Positions 24,566 to 30,549 of a DNA stretch of 36,077 nt are shown here, piece after piece (position 1 is the first letter of the stretch; every line of letters starts with the position of its first letter). The notes beneath the pieces are model-generated. The model saw nothing but the letters and a program-made list of their open reading frames with translations. It was not told the origin of the DNA and did no database searches. Source of the stretch: Candidatus Dojkabacteria bacterium (lineage in GTDB: Bacteria; Patescibacteriota; Dojkabacteria; JAHIVN01); NCBI GenBank assembly GCA_016932045.1, contig JAFGDO010000012.1, positions 68,195-104,271 on the forward strand. The letters are read 5' to 3'. Both the position numbers and the translations under genes were made by a program.

Positions 24566-25564
24566 ATGGAAAAAGGCAAGATACATTCCTCAAATAAGAA
24601 AATAATCGCCGTAATTGGTCCCACAGCTTCAGGAAAAACTTCACTTGCAATTGAAATTGCAAAAAAATTCGATGGCGAGCTTATCAATACTGACTCAAGG
24701 CAGATATACAAGTATATGGATATTGGTACTGCTAAGGGAGAAGTAAAAGTAATTAAAAATAAAGAATTTAAAATTAAAAATAAATATCAAATTTCAAAGC
24801 CAAAGATTGAGAAACTGGATGTTTATGAGCTTGAAGGCGCTGTAATTCATCTTATTAACATTGTAAAGCCTGACGAAGTACTTACTTTAGCTCAGTATCA
24901 GAAGTTAGCTTACGCAGTAATTGAAGACATTATAGAGCGTGGGAAACTTCCTATACTTGTTGGAGGCACAGGTCTTTATATCGATGCAATAACAAAAGGC
25001 TACAAAATACCGCGCGTAAGCCCCGACCCTATTCTACGCAACGAACTTGAAAGAAAGAGCATGGAAGAACTTGGAGTGATACTTGATAACATTAATAGTC
25101 AAGCATATAAAAGATTAAATGAAAGTGACAAAGCGAATAAACGACGACTCATACGTCTTGTAGAGGTAGCAAAGGCAGGAAAAAAGATATTAAAAGCAAA
25201 GGAAAGACCAAATTTCAACGTGCTTTATATACAACCTAAACGAAGTAGAGAAGAGCTGTATGAGATAATTAATAAACGTGCTAAAATAATTGTTGATTCA
25301 GGATTAATTGGAGAAGTTAAGAGTTTGATTCAAAAGCGATACGAATTTACAAAACCTGCAATGTCTGCAATTAGCTACCCAATTGTAAGGAGCTACTTAG
25401 ATGGCAAGATTAACAAAGATGAACTAATTGAACAATTTGCTCAAGGCGATAGGAATTATGCCAGAAGGCAAGTGACGTGGTTTAAGAGGTATGATGCGGT
25501 GGAAGTATCTGGTAAGAAAGAAGCTTCTAAAGTAGTAAGAAGGTTTCTAAGAAATATATATTAA
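24566..25564 (+). CDS. miaA: tRNA dimethylallyltransferase
   Basis: MiaA adds an isopentenyl group to A37 of tRNAs that read UNN codons. The 332-residue protein has the P-loop GPTASGKT (18-25), TDSRQIYKYMDIGTAK (42-57), ILVGGTGLYIDAITKG, and the C-terminal SAISYPIVRSYLDG and RRQVTWFKR. Between GTAKG and the YELEGAVIHLI strand there are about 27 extra residues (about 59-86), made by an A-rich 7-bp-period insert that keeps the frame. The catalytic Asp (DSRQ) and Thr/Ser of the P-loop are present, so activity is expected. Confidence 0.92.
   Translation: MEKGKIHSSNKKIIAVIGPTASGKTSLAIEIAKKFDGELINTDSRQIYKYMDIGTAKGEVKVIKNKEFKIKNKYQISKPKIEKLDVYELEGAVIHLINIVKPDEVLTLAQYQKLAYAVIEDIIERGKLPILVGGTGLYIDAITKGYKIPRVSPDPILRNELERKSMEELGVILDNINSQAYKRLNESDKANKRRLIRLVEVAKAGKKILKAKERPNFNVLYIQPKRSREELYEIINKRAKIIVDSGLIGEVKSLIQKRYEFTKPAMSAISYPIVRSYLDGKINKDELIEQFAQGDRNYARRQVTWFKRYDAVEVSGKKEASKVVRRFLRNIY
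24740..24823 (+). repeat. In-frame A-rich array inside miaA
   Basis: The 13-mer AATTAAAAATAAA occurs at 24751-24763 and again at 24772-24784, a shift of 21 bases (three 7-mers, seven codons), giving the protein repeat IKNKEFK/IKNKYQI. Composition and period resemble the intergenic 7-bp arrays at 23765-23891. The borders are estimated from the protein insert. Confidence 0.6.
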
Positions 25565-25634
25565 GTGACAATACTATATCGTCATACTGTTATATTGCTA
25601 TATTGTTGTTCAACCATATTTATATTGCTATAAG
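25565..25634 (+). repeat. 8-bp array, left arm of four-helix cassette 2
   Basis: Consecutive 8-mers of the type TATATTGC/TATATTGT, clearest at 25575-25606, with a further unit at 25621-25628. The 15-mer TGTTATATTGCTATA (25588-25602) is exactly complementary to 26108-26122 beyond the gene. Confidence 0.85.
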
Positions 25635-25653
25635 TTACTAATGAATGTATAAT
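25625..25653 (+). promoter_or_regulatory. Promoter of four-helix copy 2, -35 inside the array
   Basis: TTGCTA (25625-25630) and a perfect TATAAT (25648-25653) are 17 bp apart. The -35 TTG belongs to the last repeat unit. The leader would be about 58 bases and includes an A7-G-T7 run before the ATG at 25718. Confidence 0.65.
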
Positions 25654-25717
25654 CGTTTTGTATAAGTAGACCTCACAATATTTCCCCAGAAAAAAAGTTT
25701 TTTTATTTCAAGTTCTT

Positions 25718-26089
25718 ATGGGCTTTATAGATATTCAAGACAATTCTGCTTATATTCGAGCTAGCAAATTTGGTGATCAAATTTGGAATATTGTGATTCA
25801 ATGGCAGTATTTTGAAAAGAAAACGATTGGTGATCAATTAGTGAGAGCAGTAGACTCCATATCTGCAAATTTAGCCGAGGGCTTTGGACGGTATTACAAA
25901 AAAGACAAGATAAAATTCTACCACAATTCAAGAGCTTCCGTTATAGAATGTAAGGACTGGTTAAATAAATGCAAAAGAAGAAATCTACTTGACAAAATGA
26001 AACATGGAGAATTGATGGATTTACTAAACACTCTTCCAATGGAAATAAATCATCTTATAAAATTTACAGATGGGAAATTATCCAGATAA
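25718..26089 (+). CDS. Four-helix-bundle protein (S23/TIGR02436 family), copy 2
   Basis: A 123-residue helical protein with the core VDSISANLAEGFGRYYKKDKI and a basic segment (KCKRRNLLDKMK) between the last two helices. It is similar along its length to copy 1. The gene is wholly enclosed by inverted arrays of 8-bp units different in sequence from those of copy 1. Its own promoter uses the array as -35. No rRNA gene or reverse transcriptase is nearby, so it is neither an rRNA intervening sequence nor a plain retroelement accessory gene. Confidence 0.85.
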   Translation: MGFIDIQDNSAYIRASKFGDQIWNIVIQWQYFEKKTIGDQLVRAVDSISANLAEGFGRYYKKDKIKFYHNSRASVIECKDWLNKCKRRNLLDKMKHGELMDLLNTLPMEINHLIKFTDGKLSR

Positions 26090-26090
26090 T

Positions 26091-26130
26091 ACATAACAAT
26101 GTAGCAGTATAGCAATATAACAATATACCA
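26091..26130 (-). repeat. 8-bp array, right arm of four-helix cassette 2
   Basis: Five perfect consecutive 8-mers (such as GTATAGCA and ATATAACA). On the minus strand they are TGTTATAT/TGCTATAC, the same family as the left arm. The array ends one base before the stop codon of the convergent radical SAM gene. Confidence 0.85.
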
Positions 26131-27645
26131 CTACTTCTTCAGCACCAAATATAACTGGAAAAAATGTGCTTTGATAAATGACTTTAGTGCTTCTTCAGCC
26201 TTTCTATATAGAAGCATCATTCCATTAAAAAGCCAGAAGGGCCAGTAGGGAAAAAGCCAAAGGAAATCCAAAATTTTTTCAAATGGTTTGCGTACAAGCT
26301 CGTTTGCTTTAAAAACAAATTGATAGGCCCTTGTAAAAATTCTCCCATACAGGTTTGCAAATCTTATTCGATTCCTTTTAAAGTCAGGCATTTCAATATT
26401 TACAACAGGATCGAGCGGCTTTTCAGGATTCCAAAAGCCCTCATTCTTTGCAATATTTGAAAGCTCTGTTCCTGCATATGGAAAGAATATAAAGTAAAAC
26501 ATATCAGTCGGTTCAAGTTTTGCATTCAATTTAACTGTATTTAGAGCTCTTTGCATATTTTCATGAGGGATTCCTACAATATTGTAAGCATGCGTTCTTA
26601 TGCCGTACTTCTTGCATGTTTGAAAAGCATGAATAAGAGATTCTTCTCCCATATACCTTTTTAGAATTTTATTTCGGATATATTCGTCTCCGCTTTCTAC
26701 ACCGAAGTAAATCCCAAAACACTTCATCTTCTTAAGTGTTTTAATAATATCTTCATTTAAAAGATCAGCACGCAAGTGACACTCAAAGCGTATATCTATT
26801 TGTTTCATATAGGAACTTGAGAATTCTTCAAACCAGTTTTTTACCCAAAATGGCCAAAGGTCGTCTTGAAAACGAAAAGAAAGAAGTTCGGGATAAACTT
26901 TAAGAATTTTTTTAATATATTTAATTGCGTTTTCAGGACTCCTAAAACGAACATAAAACTGTTTGTTGGGATATAAACTCCTCGCATAATTATTCCAGCA
27001 GTAAGTACAATTATATGGACAACCTCTTGTTATAACAATTGTTGCAGTTTTTATCTGAGAAGAAAGAAGCTTTGAAAAATCAAAAATTTCAAACTTAGGG
27101 ATAGGTAGTGAATCTATATCACAAACGAGGTTTTGTACTGGATTTTTATGTACTTTTCCGTTTGTGTCTCTTATCCAAACTGATCCCGTTTTGAATAGTT
27201 TTTTTTGAGCATGGAAATTCTTCAACAGATCTTTAATCGGATTTTCTCCTTCCCCGATACAAATAGCATCGACTCCCTCCCAATTTATCACTTCTTCGGG
27301 CCACAAAGTCGGGTGATAGCTTCCAGCTATTATAAATCTCTTTAACTTACCAGCCCAGGCTATCATCTCCTTTGCTTTTCTCCAAACACCTGTTCTTACA
27401 GAAAAGCCAATTATATCAGGATCTGAATCTTCAAGTAGCTTCAAGAATTCACTTCTTGATATGGGTTTTGTGAGATGGATAAGATCTACTTCCCAGCCAG
27501 CCTCTTCAATAACAGAAGCGAGTTGTGCGATTCCTTCGCTATACCAGCCTCCTGGTGTTACACTTACTCCCTTTTTAGTCAGCGAGTATTCAAAATCAGG
27601 ATAGACGAATGTGAATTTCTTTTTTATCTTAATATTCTTATTCAT
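26131..27645 (-). CDS. B12-binding-domain radical SAM protein
   Basis: The protein has 504 residues. The N-terminal part (about 10-150) is a cobalamin-binding-like Rossmann domain (GIAQLASVIEEAGWEVDLIH, PDIIGFSVRTGVW, IIAGSYHPTLWPEEV, VDAICIGEGE). The radical SAM barrel (about 190-400) has the cluster motif TRGCPYNCTYCWN (CxxxCxxC, near 206-218) and later GVESGDEYIRNKIL and AYNIVGIPHENMQRALN. Such proteins methylate or rearrange small molecules or lipids. The DxHxxG B12-ligand motif is not obvious, as is common in this group. The C-terminal 100 residues contain an aromatic stretch (FLWLFPYWPFWLFNGMM) that may touch the membrane. It is the only gene of its strand here apart from copy 3 behind it. 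Product unknown. Confidence 0.88.
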   Translation of the reverse strand: MNKNIKIKKKFTFVYPDFEYSLTKKGVSVTPGGWYSEGIAQLASVIEEAGWEVDLIHLTKPISRSEFLKLLEDSDPDIIGFSVRTGVWRKAKEMIAWAGKLKRFIIAGSYHPTLWPEEVINWEGVDAICIGEGENPIKDLLKNFHAQKKLFKTGSVWIRDTNGKVHKNPVQNLVCDIDSLPIPKFEIFDFSKLLSSQIKTATIVITRGCPYNCTYCWNNYARSLYPNKQFYVRFRSPENAIKYIKKILKVYPELLSFRFQDDLWPFWVKNWFEEFSSSYMKQIDIRFECHLRADLLNEDIIKTLKKMKCFGIYFGVESGDEYIRNKILKRYMGEESLIHAFQTCKKYGIRTHAYNIVGIPHENMQRALNTVKLNAKLEPTDMFYFIFFPYAGTELSNIAKNEGFWNPEKPLDPVVNIEMPDFKRNRIRFANLYGRIFTRAYQFVFKANELVRKPFEKILDFLWLFPYWPFWLFNGMMLLYRKAEEALKSFIKAHFFQLYLVLKK

Positions 27646-27676
27646 ACGGATTATTTTACCAGAAAGAATGATTCGC

Positions 27677-27724
27677 TGTATATGTTTGTCAATGTATATG
27701 TATAAAGTATATGGTATATAGTAG
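27677..27724 (+). repeat. 7/8-bp array, left arm of four-helix cassette 3
   Basis: Units such as TATAAAG, TATATGG, TATATAG. ATGTATAAAGTATATGGTAT (27698-27717) is complementary, with two single-base gaps, to 28194-28211 beyond the gene. It occupies the space upstream of the radical SAM gene, so it may also carry that gene's promoter. Confidence 0.75.
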
Positions 27725-27731
27725 AAGTATT

Positions 27732-28109
27732 TTATCTACTTATTTTTACCTTCTTTGTAGAATTTATTAGACCTGAAATCAATTTTCCGACAACTTCAAT
27801 TTGTTCTTGAATATTTAAATAAACATCTTTAGGGAAATATTTTAGTGCATAGGCTAAGCTCACATCACTGTTTATTTCTTCCAACGATCCTTTTGCTACA
27901 TGATAAAAATATTTAGATTCCCTGAAATACGCCCGTCCGAATCCTTCTGCAATGTTTCCGGGTATATTCCTTGCACATGAGCTTAAATGCTTTCTTATAT
28001 TATAATCCTCAGATCTTGGTAATAACTTTAAATTCTTATAGATGAGTTGTGCGAGTTTTACAGATTCCTTCCAGGCATTTAGGTCTTGTAACTTTTTTAT
28101 CTTGTTCAT
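27732..28109 (-). CDS. Four-helix-bundle protein (S23/TIGR02436 family), copy 3
   Basis: A 125-residue helical protein starting KIKKLQDLNAWKESVKLAQLIYK, which is the usual N-terminus of the stand-alone family, with the core NIPGNIAEGFGRAYFRESKYFYHVAKGSLEE. It is more distant from copies 1 and 2 and nearer to the common family consensus. The ATG at 28107-28109 has no ribosome-binding site. Like the others, it lies between inverted arrays, here of about 7-bp period. Confidence 0.87.
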   Translation of the reverse strand: MNKIKKLQDLNAWKESVKLAQLIYKNLKLLPRSEDYNIRKHLSSCARNIPGNIAEGFGRAYFRESKYFYHVAKGSLEEINSDVSLAYALKYFPKDVYLNIQEQIEVVGKLISGLINSTKKVKISR

Positions 28110-28137
28110 CAGTTAGATATAGCACCAGTTTCTATTC

Positions 28138-28166
28138 CTTATATCAGATTATTCTAGTTAGGTCAA
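28138..28166 (-). promoter_or_regulatory. Promoter of four-helix copy 3
   Basis: On the minus strand TTGACC (28166-28161) and TATAAG (28143-28138) are 17 bp apart, with an extended TGA before the -10. The TTG of the -35 is the end of the last array unit (TAATTG). The leader would be about 22 bases. Confidence 0.7.
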
Positions 28167-28211
28167 TTACATATACAATATACAAAATACAAAATACATA
28201 TACTTATACAT
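28164..28211 (-). repeat. 7-bp array, right arm of four-helix cassette 3
   Basis: On the minus strand this reads as units TATAAG, TATATG, TATTTTG (twice), TATATTG, TATATG, TAATTG. It is inverted relative to the arm at 27677-27724. Confidence 0.75.
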
Positions 28212-28220
28212 CTCAAAAGC

Positions 28221-28229
28221 TGCTATAAT
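28221..28229 (+). promoter_or_regulatory. Extended -10 promoter of rarA
   Basis: TGCTATAAT is a perfect extended -10. It ends nine bases before the ATG at 28239, so the mRNA would have almost no leader. A -35 box is weak or absent, as is usual for extended -10 promoters. Confidence 0.65.
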
Positions 28230-28238
28230 GATTACACA

Positions 28239-28961
28239 ATGAAACAGAATTTAGAACAAAATAACTTTGATAATCAACCTCTTGCAGCCCGTATGCGACC
28301 ACAAAATCTTGACGAATTTATCGGACAAGAACATCTTGTTGGACAGGATAAACCTATTCGTAAACTTATAGAGGCTGATGATCTTGTTTCAATGATTTTT
28401 TGGGGACCTCCAGGTTGCGGTAAGACTACTCTTGCACGAATCATAGCAAACGAAACAAATAGCAATTTTGTACAACTTAGTGCTGTTGACTCAGGAAAAG
28501 CAGATGTAAAAAAAGTAGTAGAACAAGCAAGAGGAAATGCAAAAGTACAAGAAAGCATCTTCGAAGCGTCAAACAAGAAGCGATCGGCGATGAGCGATAA
28601 GCGAACTATATTGTTCCTTGACGAAATTCATAGATTCAACAAAGCTCAGCAGGATTTTCTGCTTCCTTATGTTGAAGATGGGACAATAATATTAATTGGT
28701 GCTACAACTGAAAATCCCTCGTTTGAAGTAATTTCTGCATTACTCTCAAGATGCAGGGTCTTTGTTATGAACCAGCATACACCCGAAGATATAAAAACAA
28801 TTGTTAAGAATGCTCTTAAAAATAAAGTTAATGGACTTGGGAATATGGAAGTTGAAATGAAAGAGGATGCTTTAGAATTCTTATCAAATGCAGCAAACGG
28901 TGACCCAAGAACTGCTCTTAATGCTCTTGAGATGGCTGTGAAATTGGCAAGAAATGATTAA
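28239..28961 (+). CDS. rarA: RarA/MgsA replication-associated AAA+ ATPase, N-terminal part
   Basis: The 240 residues cover the ATPase half of RarA, a protein that acts at stalled replication forks. It has PLAARMRPQNLDEFIGQEHLVG, Walker A GPPGCGKT (56-63), Walker B LFLDE (125-129) with IHRFNKAQQD, sensor 1 ATTEN (155-159) and sensor 2 GDPRTALNALE. About 18 residues more than usual lie at 101-120 (AKVQESIFEASNKKRSAMSD). The frame stops at LARND, exactly where the linker to the C-terminal domain begins. The rest is coded at 29754-30320, after an intervening gene. Intact RarA has about 430 residues; 240 plus 188 gives that length. The two parts could work as separate subunits. Confidence 0.9.
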   Translation: MKQNLEQNNFDNQPLAARMRPQNLDEFIGQEHLVGQDKPIRKLIEADDLVSMIFWGPPGCGKTTLARIIANETNSNFVQLSAVDSGKADVKKVVEQARGNAKVQESIFEASNKKRSAMSDKRTILFLDEIHRFNKAQQDFLLPYVEDGTIILIGATTENPSFEVISALLSRCRVFVMNQHTPEDIKTIVKNALKNKVNGLGNMEVEMKEDALEFLSNAANGDPRTALNALEMAVKLARND

Positions 28962-29033
28962 TTAAACTTTTAGTTCAGAGCTTGAGCTTTGAAAAAAATT
29001 GTATACATAATTTAATTTGGAATATTTTCAAAA

Positions 29034-29690
29034 GTGATTACAGATATAAAGAAACAAAAAGAGGAGATTCTTGAGAAAATTGAGGCGGCTGGTATCCCAA
29101 AGTCTAATCTTTATTCTGTATTATTGTTTGGTTCGCATTACTGGGGATACGATTCAGAGAATAGTGACATAGATTTATATATAATTCTAAAAAATAAACA
29201 AGAAAAGGTTTCTGATACTGGAAATTTGTCACTCCACTATCAGACAACTTTAAAAGAGCTCAATGAAAGAATTAACTCTGGTAGCTGGGCATCATATTAT
29301 GTGATTAAATATGCCTCGTACTTACTTTTTGGTATGAGACCAGTACTTCCCGAATTCCCAAAGAAAAAGATTCTTAAATATTTAGACAAGAAGAAAGAGG
29401 AAATCCAGTTGATAGAAAATAAAAACAGAAAGTGGGCTTTTTTAACGCTTATAAAAAGGGTTTTCTTTTTGAATTACTTTTATAATGGAGTGAAAAGTTT
29501 TAAATTAGAAGATTTTACTAAGTGTAAGCAGCTCGAGAAGAAAGATATTCTATTCTTAAGTAAACAGTATGATAAGATATTTAAACATACAAAGGAGAAA
29601 AAGGGTGATAATAGAAACCTGAAAGTTATCATTATTAAAATAGAAAAGGTCATAAAGGCATTAATAAAAAAGAAAGAAAGATTTTTTTAA
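29034..29690 (+). CDS. Nucleotidyltransferase-fold protein lying inside split rarA
   Basis: A 218-residue protein with GTG start. The N-terminal domain carries the minimal nucleotidyltransferase signature GSHYWGYDSENSDIDLYIIL (about 33-52), including the GS and the two catalytic aspartates of DID. The C-terminal half is helical and very rich in lysine. Related proteins transfer AMP or another nucleotide to small molecules, RNA or proteins; the target is not apparent. The gene lies between the two rarA parts in the same direction, with 72 bases before and 63 after it. Its first codons (MITDIKK) resemble the first codons of the rarA C-terminal part (MITITKK), which hints at a duplication at insertion. 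Confidence 0.75.
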   Translation: MITDIKKQKEEILEKIEAAGIPKSNLYSVLLFGSHYWGYDSENSDIDLYIILKNKQEKVSDTGNLSLHYQTTLKELNERINSGSWASYYVIKYASYLLFGMRPVLPEFPKKKILKYLDKKKEEIQLIENKNRKWAFLTLIKRVFFLNYFYNGVKSFKLEDFTKCKQLEKKDILFLSKQYDKIFKHTKEKKGDNRNLKVIIIKIEKVIKALIKKKERFF

Positions 29691-29753
29691 CCGATTCTTT
29701 TAATTTATTCAGTTACATCATTTAGATCATCTTAATCAACACAATCAATCATC

Positions 29754-30320
29754 ATGATTACGATCACAAAGAAAATAATCGAGCAGGCTCTTCAGCATAA
29801 AGCACTTCTCTATGACAAGCATGGAGAAGAACACTACAATCTGATTTCAGCTCTTCATAAGTCAATGCGAAGTTCTGATGCAAATGCTGCTGTCTACTGG
29901 ACAGCTCGCATGCTTGAAGCAGGTGAGGATCCGCTCTATTTAGCTCGAAGAATGGTACGTTTTGCCTCAGAAGACATAGGTAATGCTGATCCACAAGCGT
30001 TAATCTTAGCCAATACTGTATTTGAAGCTTGTGACAAGGTTGGCATGCCGGAATGCAATGTATTTCTTGCACAACTTGCCATATATCTTGCGAAAGCTCC
30101 AAAGGACAATTCGTCCTACATTGCCTATAGCAAGGCAAAAAAAGATGCTTTCGAGACTCTAAATCAGCCTGTTCCTATGCATCTTCGAAATGCTGTTACT
30201 GATCTTATGAAAAGTGTTGGATATGGGAAAGGATACATCTACGATCATAATGTCCCTGGAAGAAAAAGCGGACAGCAGTGCTTACCGGATGCTTTAAAGA
30301 ACAGGAAGTATATTGGCTAA
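29754..30320 (+). CDS. rarA: RarA/MgsA, C-terminal part (oligomerisation domain)
   Basis: The 188 residues match the C-terminal domain of RarA from the helix ITKKIIEQALQHKALLYDKHG onward. EEHYNLISALHKSMRSSDANAAVYWTARML, GEDPLYLARRMVRFASEDIGNADP and LAKAPKDNSSYIAYSKAKKDA are family blocks, and the normal C-terminus is present. This part forms the tetramer in RarA. It has its own ATG without a ribosome-binding site or clear promoter. Conservation of the blocks suggests it is still under selection, so a split but working RarA is more likely than a dead one. Confidence 0.88.
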   Translation: MITITKKIIEQALQHKALLYDKHGEEHYNLISALHKSMRSSDANAAVYWTARMLEAGEDPLYLARRMVRFASEDIGNADPQALILANTVFEACDKVGMPECNVFLAQLAIYLAKAPKDNSSYIAYSKAKKDAFETLNQPVPMHLRNAVTDLMKSVGYGKGYIYDHNVPGRKSGQQCLPDALKNRKYIG

Positions 30321-30331
30321 TAGCAACATAT

Positions 30332-30515
30332 ATCTATCTTCAATTAAACTATATGACAATATATTTATTATCCGAGGATTCAATTGAGTAATTAAGAATT
30401 AAAAATAACAATGAATCAATGTAACCATCTAGCCATTTTTACCATAAGACTATTTAGCTATCAAACTATCTAGTTAACCAAATACTTAACAATATAGAAA
30501 TGTAACAGTATATTG
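30332..30515. repeat. Solo 8-bp array region, two unit types, no enclosed gene
   Basis: 30420-30480 holds 8-mers such as TGTAACCA, TCTAGCCA, TTTAGCTA, TCAAACTA, which are the complement of the TAGTTAGA family of 2388-2557 and cassette 1. Around 30490-30515, and again near 30345-30360, are units of the ACAATATA/ACAGTATA type known from cassette 2. The rest of this 229-bp gap between genes shows nothing else. Confidence 0.75.
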
Positions 30516-30549
30516 CATTAACTCATCAATAACGTTAAAATATTTTGCA

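Noticed and set aside
9373-28109. Diversity-generating retroelement with Avd proteins
   Set aside because: The four-helix proteins resemble Avd, but no reverse transcriptase, template repeat or variable repeat is visible.
28939-29760. A simple insertion with 7-bp target duplication (ATGATTA) in rarA
   Set aside because: Taking out one copy plus the insert would not keep the reading frame, and the 7-mer is common in AT-rich DNA; kept only as a hint within the split-rarA finding.
29764-30138. A 124-codon minus-strand ORF over the rarA C-terminal part
   Set aside because: The plus strand shows an unmistakable RarA domain; the antisense frame has no recognisable motif.
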